Notes under the pieces: model-generated | Databases searched by the model: none | Told to the model about the DNA's origin: nothing | Seen by the model: the letters and a program-made list of their open reading frames with translations, nothing else | Program-made: the position numbers and the translations under genes | Shown here: positions 1 through 6,346 of the stretch, in pieces | How positions within the stretch are numbered: position 1 is the first letter of the stretch | How the letters are laid out: each line of letters opens with the position of its first letter | Assembly: GCA_025201705.1 (NCBI GenBank) | Contig: MU616598.1 | Coordinates: 70,703-88,849, forward strand | Direction: 5' to 3' | Origin: Dissophora ornata | Taxonomy: Eukaryota; Mortierellomycota; Mortierellomycetes; Mortierellales; Mortierellaceae | DNA: 18,147 nt

Positions 1-78
1 AGCGACGTTGGGGTAACAGTTGACAACTCGATGGAGTCTGACGACGAAGATGATAACAGCCAGAGCACTGAGCCATGA
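1..78 (+). CDS. 3' end of an unidentified gene, acidic C-terminal tail (partial)
   Basis: The frame beginning at base 1 is open for 25 codons and ends with TGA at 76-78. The peptide is strongly acidic and Ser-rich, with an ESDDEDDNSQ core, as in many disordered C-terminal tails of eukaryotic proteins. An AATAAA lies 34 bases after the stop, as expected for the end of a gene. Nothing in 25 residues identifies the product. The main doubt is that this stretch could be leader sequence of the GTPase gene that starts 143 bases later, but the acidic composition and poly(A) signal favour a separate upstream gene. Confidence 0.45.
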   Translation, partial: SDVGVTVDNSMESDDEDDNSQSTEP

Positions 79-83
79 AAATG

Positions 84-96
84 TGCATGATGGCGA
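84..96 (+). promoter_or_regulatory. 13-nt box shared with the 5' flank of the paralogous GTPase
   Basis: TGCATGATGGCGA occurs here, 125 bases before the ATG at 222. It recurs exactly at 1980-1992 on the minus strand, about 210 bases before the start of the paralogous gene. Same orientation relative to two related genes suggests a retained leader or promoter element from the duplication. Its role is unknown. Confidence 0.4.
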
Positions 97-112
97 TCTC
101 TTCCATAATTTC

Positions 113-118
113 AATAAA
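113..118 (+). terminator. Poly(A) signal of the upstream partial gene
   Basis: AATAAA sits 34 bases past the TGA at 76-78. If it is used, the upstream transcript ends inside the short leader of the first GTPase gene, so the two genes would be almost abutting. Confidence 0.4.
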
Positions 119-221
119 TCGATTGTTGTTTCCTGTCTCTTGTTATTCTTACTTTTTTTGTGCTCGTATTTCTGGCCTTCGCCAACACCCCAACACTAAC
201 AGCAACCGTAAAGAGACTATT

Positions 222-842
222 ATGTTACGCCATACTAAAATCATCCTCTCTGGACGTGCAGGGGTGGGAAAGTCCACAATAGCCAACATGCTTGTCCAGG
301 GAAATCTCTTTGCCAAAAACCGACTCGAAGTCAGTGATTCCGCCGCTGGAGTTACTTCAAGTGTCGAGGCCGTGGATGGAAGAGGATGGACTGTGGTCGA
401 TACCGTTGGTCTAGGGGAGACACCAGGCGTTGGCGCCAACGGTATCCCAGAGGCAATAGAGCTGATGGCTAGAGTGGCCAGGGAAGGCTGGACAGGATAT
501 CACCTCATTGCGTTTGTTGTCCCTGAAGGACGACTCTTGACGGAAGAGTATCGGACCCAGTTCACTCTGTTCCAGCAAATGTTTCGTGGAGCAGAAAGCA
601 ACTTCGTCTTGATAATCACGCGTTGCTACAAAGAGGATTGGATCAGCCAGAACAGAAATGAGATCGAGGCGATGTTTGGGAAGATTCCAGTCATTCCCTG
701 TGATTTTGAATATATCAATGATCAGCCGAACAGAAACAGGGAGGACCGAGCGAGAGGCCTTGCGAAGTTCGAGACCAAGTTGCTTTCGCTTCTCCAACGG
801 GAGGCAATGCCCACAGTATTGAAGGAGAGGAGATTATATTAG
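222..842 (+). CDS. AIG1/GIMAP-like P-loop GTPase, 206 aa
   Basis: This is a small TRAFAC-class GTPase most like the AIG1/GIMAP (immune-associated nucleotide-binding) family. Visible motifs are the P-loop GRAGVGKST at residues 11-19, a G2 threonine in GVT at 43-45, and a G3 motif DTVGLGE at 60-66. The usual G4 (N/T)KxD is replaced by a TRCYKED-type segment, which is common in AIG1-like proteins. The frame is open back to an ATG at 75. I chose the ATG at 222 because it puts the P-loop ten residues from the N terminus, as in the paralog on the minus strand. The protein ends about 40 residues earlier than that paralog and lacks its hydrophobic tail. Fungal relatives are mostly uncharacterised, so nucleotide binding is well supported and a cellular role is not. 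No intron is evident. Confidence 0.85.
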   Translation: MLRHTKIILSGRAGVGKSTIANMLVQGNLFAKNRLEVSDSAAGVTSSVEAVDGRGWTVVDTVGLGETPGVGANGIPEAIELMARVAREGWTGYHLIAFVVPEGRLLTEEYRTQFTLFQQMFRGAESNFVLIITRCYKEDWISQNRNEIEAMFGKIPVIPCDFEYINDQPNRNREDRARGLAKFETKLLSLLQREAMPTVLKERRLY

Positions 843-910
843 TTGCAAACGTATAAATCAATGGGTTGCATAGCGCATAAAGCAATGTCAATATTGCCTT
901 TTCAGTCTCA

Positions 911-917
911 TGTGTTT

Positions 918-969
<52 letters not shown>
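911..969. repeat. (TG)n microsatellite between convergent GTPase genes
   Basis: An interrupted TG tract begins at about 911 and becomes a pure run of 22 TG units from 925 to 968. It occupies the 185-bp gap between the stops of two convergent paralogous GTPase genes. Alternating purine-pyrimidine DNA of this length can adopt Z-form and is unstable in length. It lies outside both coding regions and could contribute to either 3' UTR. Confidence 0.95.
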
Positions 970-973
<4 letters not shown>

Positions 974-1011
974 GTATGTTTTTTGAATGCGTTTGCTTGA
1001 TTGTGGTGGTG

Positions 1012-1017
1012 TTTATT
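1012..1017 (-). terminator. Poly(A) signal of the minus-strand GTPase
   Basis: TTTATT on the plus strand reads AATAAA on the minus strand, 11 bases after the stop codon of the 1028-1768 gene. The spacing is short but plausible for a compact fungal 3' UTR. Confidence 0.45.
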
Positions 1018-1027
1018 CAACTCTCAA

Positions 1028-1768
1028 TTAGATCCCCAAGAAAACTTTGAGGGCTATTCTGGCGATTTTCAAAATCACCGTCATGCTGACTCCCAAGAAT
1101 GAGCCCAGCTTGTCCGCAAACTCGGTCTTGGTTTCTTCAGTGGCCGTCTCAGGTTTCGACAGCTTTGGCACGATCGGTTGTCGATTCAGGCTCAAAAACT
1201 GGCCCTCAAGGAGCTGCAAGCTAGTCAGCCTGTCTTCTCGATCTTGTTCTGGTCTCCTTCCATCCTCTGGGAAGTCGCAGCATACCACTGAGATCTCGGG
1301 TCCGAATACCTCAGCGATCACAGACCTGTTCTTGGGTTCGAAGATCCACCTTGGATCATAGCATTGCGTCACAATCAGCACAAAGTTCTTTTCTGCTCCG
1401 GCAAATGTGGCCTTGAAGAGATCAAACAGCTGCTTGTTCTCGGTTGTGGAGAGTCGACCCTTTTGAACAACGAAGGCGATGTGATGGAACCCCAGCTGGC
1501 CTTCCTTGAGGACCCTGATCAACAGATCAATAGCTTCATCTGTACCCTTGGCTCCAATTCCTTGCATCTCTCCAAGCCCGACCGTGTCGACCACGGTCCA
1601 GTCTCGTCCATCAACAACTTCGACGTTTGTGGTTACGCCCTTGGCTTGATTGCTGATATCGAGTCGGTTCTTTTGGAAGAGGTCTCCTTGAATGAGCATA
1701 TTCGCAATCGTTGACTTTCCTGCCCCAGTTTTGCCAACAAGGACCAGCTTGGATGTCTTAAGCGTCAT
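1028..1768 (-). CDS. AIG1/GIMAP-like P-loop GTPase with hydrophobic C-terminal tail, 246 aa
   Basis: This is a close paralog of the 222-842 gene, collinear through the whole G domain. It has the P-loop GKTGAGKST (12-20), GVT (44-46), DTVGLGE (61-67) and a non-canonical G4 region (VTQCYD). After the G domain there is an acidic/Thr-rich linker and then a C-terminal hydrophobic, probably amphipathic helix of about 20 residues (VILKIARIALKVFLGI). That resembles the C-terminal membrane-targeting segments of several GIMAPs. The start at 1768 matches the paralog. The frame stays open upstream to about 2137 with another in-frame ATG at 2053, so a longer N terminus cannot be excluded. The gene is convergent with its paralog and divergent from the larger GTPase at 2207. 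GTPase activity is inferred from motifs; membrane association is inferred from the tail. Confidence 0.85.
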   Translation of the reverse strand: MTLKTSKLVLVGKTGAGKSTIANMLIQGDLFQKNRLDISNQAKGVTTNVEVVDGRDWTVVDTVGLGEMQGIGAKGTDEAIDLLIRVLKEGQLGFHHIAFVVQKGRLSTTENKQLFDLFKATFAGAEKNFVLIVTQCYDPRWIFEPKNRSVIAEVFGPEISVVCCDFPEDGRRPEQDREDRLTSLQLLEGQFLSLNRQPIVPKLSKPETATEETKTEFADKLGSFLGVSMTVILKIARIALKVFLGI

Positions 1769-2206
1769 TTCGAGGTATTGCGAGAAGCGATGTTTTGTGA
1801 TGATGGTGGTGGTTGCGGTAGCGGACGAATTGTCACTGTTGTTGTTGCTCTCGGAGCATAGAACTGAGGCGCAAAAATACGAATTTAGTATTAAAAATGG
1901 CAGAAGAAGAGCAGCATTGTTTGCCAGGAGCACATTCGAAGTCCCATCCTTGTCCTTCCTTCGGGGTTTCAATTTCGCTTCGCCATCATGCAAAAATATC
2001 GACTCTTGAGGGTGGCAGCAAGAATCTCCCCACCCCTTCCGCCCGCGCCCCATACCACCTATCCGTTTGCAAAAACGCTGATACGGGAGATACCCACAGG
2101 AAATACGTGGGGGCCAAAGTGTTCCCTTTGTTTGCACCTTTCACATTTTCCTTTCACATTATCGTTCACAACATCATCTGCAAGAAAAAAGTGTTTCCCC
2201 GACACA
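1769..2206. promoter_or_regulatory. Divergent intergenic region between two GTPase genes
   Basis: These 438 bp separate the minus-strand GTPase start (1768) from the start I propose for the larger plus-strand GTPase (2207), so they must hold both promoters and leaders. The gene-2 side carries a CAA-rich leader and the 13-nt box at 1980-1992. The gene-3 side has an 11-bp direct repeat (CCTTTCACATT at 2137-2147 and 2150-2160). I see no convincing TATA box. Minus-strand openness through much of this region is noted under findings. Confidence 0.55.
2137..2160 (+). repeat. Tandem 11-bp direct repeat upstream of the larger GTPase
   Basis: CCTTTCACATT occurs twice with a 13-bp period, ending 46 bases before the proposed ATG at 2207. 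It may be a tandem transcription-factor site or a chance promoter repeat. Confidence 0.5.
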
Positions 2207-3887
2207 ATGCTAAGGTATAGCAAGCGAAATCAACTTCCCAACAGGAAGCAATACATGTGTGTCATTTTATAGACTCCTACGATGCTGAGCGTATTTGCTG
2301 TGCTTGAACAGCCTGATTTCTAACTGGTTAGGCTACGGTTCATCTGAAGTCACCTACAACATCTTGCTCCTTGGAAAAACGCAAGCTGGAAAATCTACCT
2401 TTGCAGAGGCCCTCAGGAAGTACGCGGACCAGACTACCGATGTGGATTATAGTCTCATCGGGAACGGGAATGTTTCCCATACCTCCGACATAAGGACGCA
2501 CAACATCGCTACCTATCTCCCCGGCTATGAAATAATGGAGACGTATGAAGAGTACGGATTCGAAAGGACCCAAATCCTAGACTACAATGAGCTCATACAA
2601 ACAGCGGATGTTGATGACTATACCGAAGCGCTCAACAGACGAAAGGGGATCCAGATGAGACAGGGCAAGCCGTCATCACGAGCCATGTGCCGGTTCAATA
2701 TTATTGATACCCCTGGCTTGGATGACACCAACAACAGAGATGAGATGCATGTGTCCAAGATCTACTCCAAGCTAATGGAGGTCCAGACGATTCATCTAGT
2801 CCTCTTTCTGGTTTCAGGGACAGTGATGACGACGGATCTCCAGAATGCGATCCGGTGCTATGGAGACATGTTTCCGGAGTTGAAGGGCGTCATGGCGTTT
2901 GTTCATACTCAGATCAATTACGACGATTTGCACCCGACGCGAACCAGCTTTTCGGAGCATTTGGAGGCCAAGAAGCAGGTCCTTCACAGTATCATGGGAC
3001 GAGACAACTTTCAGCATTTTGCCATTGATTGCGATTTGGCGACACGAAGACCGATCCGACAATGCATCACCCAAAACACTATCCAAGGAATCCTTAGCCT
3101 CGCTACATTCAATCAACCCGTCGTCCTCAGGATGGTTATGATCAACAAGACGCCCAGGATGAAGGAGACCGACTGTGCCGTCAGTGATCGATTCAAAGCC
3201 ATGTCCGAGACCATGACGAGTATTGTCAGAACAAAATCTAAAGAGGAAAGTGAAATCATGGAGACTATCCGGACCATCGAGGCCAACATTTGCTCTGCAG
3301 AAACAAGGATAAGGGAGATACGCGATTCGATCGCAATCTATGATGTGGACGACCTTGAGCTCATATTCGAAAGATATCACTCGGAAGAATGGGGCCTGTT
3401 TAAGACGAGAGAACAGCACGAAATCAAATATTCCAATCCTAGTCTGACACTGGACCATGTGGACTTTAGAACGGACCATGTTGATATTCTCGATCGACAT
3501 GGCGGGGAGAATCATAACTATTGTAATGTCTGGTTCAAGAGGAACTCCTTCGAAAATGGGTATTTGCAAATGAAGGTGTACGCCAAACGGTCCAAGGTTA
3601 ACCGTCAAAAGATAGACCAGTACAAGTCTGATCTCAGAGACCAGGAGACAAGCTATAATAACTGGATTGGGCGACGAAACAACCAGTCTGACGCCTCCAG
3701 AACAAAAAGGGCTGACATTCAGGGATTGCTGGACACTCAGCGGACGTACATCGCACTATCGAGTCGAGTCATGCAGGAGAAGCTACAGCCTGAGGTTTTT
3801 ACAGCTCTGGCTTTGGCGGGTGCATACATGGGAACACTGTCGCAGTGTGCAGACAAAGTTGTAGAGTATTATTTGAAGCAGAAATAG
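2207..3887 (+). CDS. Large P-loop GTPase (AIG1/septin-like G domain) with coiled coils, 527 aa
   Basis: My model is exon 1 at 2207-2214 (ATGCTAAG) and exon 2 at 2312-3887, with a 97-bp GTATAG...ACAG intron. The big open frame has no ATG before the P-loop, so a start exon must be spliced on. The proposed one joins in phase to read MLSLISNWLG. Motifs: a hydrophobic strand then P-loop GKTQAGKST (24-32), G3 DTPGLDD (135-141), and a degenerate G4 (HTQINYDD, about 201-208). The G domain spans about residues 18-265. A helical segment, probably coiled coil, follows at about 300-345. Next come about 70 residues of mixed composition rich in His, Tyr and Asp, then a second helical segment (about 430-490). 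Family membership beyond TRAFAC P-loop GTPase is not certain. There is no transmembrane segment. It is divergently paired with an AIG1-like gene, suggesting a GTPase cluster; the function is unknown. Confidence 0.8.
2215..2311 (+). other. Intron after an 8-nt start exon (proposed)
   Basis: The donor GTATAG follows ATGCTAAG and the acceptor is GAACAG. The junction is phase 2 and restores the GTPase frame. It is favoured because the main frame has no ATG upstream of the P-loop. cDNA is needed to confirm it. Confidence 0.6.
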
Positions 3888-4198
3888 ATGCAATTTTTTT
3901 TGTTATGCTTGACCGAAAAAATAAAAATAAATCGAGGGACACCCTATGCGCAGGAAACCAGCCTTTCAACTCTTGTCAGACGCGCCGAGATGGTGGTGCT
4001 CAGGATGGATGTGATTGGCCCACTGTCTGGCATTGTAGGTCATGTGATGACAATTGTTTTTGGGCTTGGTCCTAAAAAAAAAGTTCATGGGATTCAGCAG
4101 ATCTTGCGTTCTTCCACCCATCCCCATCGTCTCTCGGTCATTGTGTTGCTTCCTTCTTATCACCCACATATTTGATCGAAAGCAACATATCTTACATC
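3888..4198. other. Intergenic region with tandem poly(A) signals
   Basis: This gap lies between the large GTPase stop and the RCC1 start. Overlapping AATAAA signals at 3920-3925 and 3926-3931 lie 33-44 bases after the GTPase stop and probably end that transcript. The remainder must contain the RCC1 promoter and 5' leader, with CT-rich stretches near 4105-4160. I see no further gene or RNA in it. Confidence 0.6.
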
Positions 4199-5957
4199 AT
4201 GACAGGTATGCGTTTGGAAAGAGCACCCAGCAATCAAGCAATCAATCTGCCACTTTGAGAAGTAAAAGCAGATCTGGTGGCGAAGTTGAAGGCAGAGCGG
4301 GATACGGCAAACAAAGATGGCTGTGCCTGCGCTGTGCTTCAGTGCCGGGCGATATGATTTCTCTTCTCGCGGCACAGTCTTCTAACACTAATCCTTTCTT
4401 TCCTTCCGAAACCAGTTTCACAAAAGACTGAGCTCAAAAAACCCTCCTCACCCAAGAAGCGCGTTGCCAATAACACCGACTTTGTCGCCCCAGACCTTAA
4501 GAAATCGCGCTCCTCAGGCTCGTTGCTTGACCTTTCCATACCTACTATGGCCTCGACATCCGGACGGGTCTACGTCTTTGGCACTGGTGACTGTGCCCAA
4601 CTTGGCCTCGGAGAAGACGTTCTTTTGAGAAAGAAGCCCGCCAACTTGGCTGCGCTTAATGACGAATGCATTGTTGATATCGCCGCTGGTAAGCACAAGC
4701 ACTTGCGTTGTTGCCTATTCATGTGCTCTTAGTTTCCACTCTCTTACTTCTCAATCGTCTGTTCACGATTTCCAAGGTGGTATGCACAACATGGCTCTTA
4801 CCAAGGAAGGAAAGGTAACTACCGCTTTTCACTGATCTATCTGCTTCAGCTGCTTCTTTCTCGACCATCAGCATCTCACTCTTCCACTTTTGATATAGCT
4901 GTGGTCGTGGGGTGTGAATGACCAGCGCACTCTTGGACGATCTGGAGATGAATATACACCCTTGCCTGTCGAGGGCCTTGATGATATCAAGATTGTCAAG
5001 GTCGCCTGCTCCGACTCACTCACTGTCGCTTTGACTGACGATGGCCATGTTTACACCTGGGGAACTTTTAGAGTAAGCCTTTTTTTCGTGCCGGTTTTCA
5101 TGAAAGGCTTGAGGCTTGCTAAGTCTTTACTCTTCAATGTGATCATCTAGAGCGCTGAGGGTATTTTGGGTCACTCCAAGGAGAAGGAAGTCCAGGATTT
5201 GCCGACCATTGTTCAAGGACTGAAGGGAATTGTTGATATCGCCACGGGAACCGACCACGTGTTGGCATTGACTTCAACAGGTCTGGTCTACAGCTGGGGA
5301 AACGGCCAGCAGATGCAGTTGGGACGCCGGATTGTCGCCCGACGCATGTTGAACGGCTTGACACCGGAATCAACAGGAGCTAAGGGTATTATCAAGGTTG
5401 GCGCAGGGTCGTACCACTCGTTTGCGATCGACAAGGATGGAAAGGCGCGTGCCTGGGGGTTGAACACCTATGGACAGTGCGGCGATGATAACCCCAAGAA
5501 AGAGAACATTCCTTCCGTCGCCCCAATTGTAGCATTAAAGCATGAGACTTTTGCTGACATCCAGGGAGGTGAGCACCACACGATCGCTTTGACCAAGGAT
5601 GGAAGGCTGTATGGATTCGGCCGCTCAGATAGCCATCAGCTCGGACTTGGATACGTTGAGGCGCCAGGATCGGAGGAATCGGCCAGCCACAAAAAAGCGA
5701 TCAGGACACCCACAGAGATCCTTGGACTGCCCACGATTAAGGCTATCTCTGTTGGTGGGAACCATACACTGGCCTTGTCGGAGGAGGGTGATGTCTATGC
5801 CTGGGGCTTTGGCGAGATGCTTGCATGTGGCAACGGTGAGGAAGAAGACGTCGAGACACCGCTCAAATTGACTGGACAACAGATCGCGAACCATCGTGTG
5901 CTCAAAGTCGCTGCCGGAGGCCAGCACTCTGTGATTCTAGCGGTGCCCAAGGAGTAG
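4199..5957 (+). CDS. RCC1: RCC1-type Ran guanine nucleotide exchange factor, 432 aa, five exons
   Basis: Exons are 4199-4205, 4416-4688, 4777-4814, 4899-5072 and 5151-5957. They sum to 1299 bases and close in one frame. The product has a short basic N-terminal tail (KKPSSPKKRV, a likely nuclear localisation/chromatin-binding segment) followed by seven RCC1 repeats. These are recognisable by VYVFG, LWSWG, VYTWG, VYSWG, ARAWG, LYGFG and VYAWG blade strands and paired ALT/GGxH motifs. Length and repeat number match RCC1/Pim1/Srm1 proteins, which load GTP on Ran at chromatin and so set the direction of nuclear transport and guide spindle and envelope assembly. The first exon contributes only ATGACAG; without it the protein would begin at the internal ATG of the MASTSGRV segment (4548) and lose the basic tail. 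Introns are 210, 88, 84 and 78 bp. Confidence 0.95.
4206..4415 (+). other. RCC1 intron 1, following a 7-nt start exon
   Basis: Donor GTATGC directly after ATGACAG, branch-like CTAAC at 4382-4386 and acceptor ACCAG at 4415. The phase-1 junction gives MTVSQKTELKK in frame with the basic tail. At 210 bp it is the longest intron of this gene. Confidence 0.75.
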
Positions 5958-6346
5958 CGCTCGAAACACTTGAGGAATATATCATCATTCATTATTTGCA
6001 TTATCAGTACTCACCCCACCAACAAGATCAGTACAAGCAGCTGTAACAACACGGATTTCCATAGTAACAACCCCACCAAAGGCAAAATGCCCGACAGCGC
6101 CATCAACGCATCTTCATATTAGTCTAGTCTCTTGTCCTGTACCAGTAACGCCATTGCGTTCAATAAAGAACCTGTTCTTTCCATGAAAATCAGGCGCGTC
6201 ACTGCGTGGCGCTGGAGTGGCCTTTAGGCCTGGGATCAATCTGTATCACACAGCCGATACTTCCATCCATTCCATCTTTTCATTCGTCCCCCAGCATCCT
6301 TTCCTGCGCAACTTTACGCTTCCTCCATATATCCTAATCTAATCCA
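5958..6346. other. Intergenic region between RCC1 and MON1
   Basis: This 389-bp gap has an AATAAA at 6162-6167, about 205 bases after the RCC1 stop, as a likely poly(A) signal. Beyond it lies the MON1 promoter and leader, including a GGCCTTTAGGCC near-palindrome at 6219-6230 of unknown meaning. The last 80 bases before the MON1 ATG are pyrimidine-rich, as in many fungal leaders. I see no gene. Confidence 0.55.

Noticed and set aside
411..797. 128-codon minus-strand frame opposite the first small GTPase
   Set aside because: Shadow frame; the plus strand carries clear GTPase motifs.
2295..2330. TTG at 2295 as start of the large GTPase
   Set aside because: Non-ATG start is unlikely in this setting, and a spliced ATG exon at 2207-2214 joins the frame correctly.
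2291..2331. 41-bp GTATTT...TTAG intron following ATG at 2282
   Set aside because: It looks like an intron with a CTAAC branch, but the junction phase does not restore the GTPase frame.
2814..3608. 264-codon minus-strand frame
   Set aside because: It lies wholly opposite the large GTPase coding exon, with no family resemblance and no gene signals.
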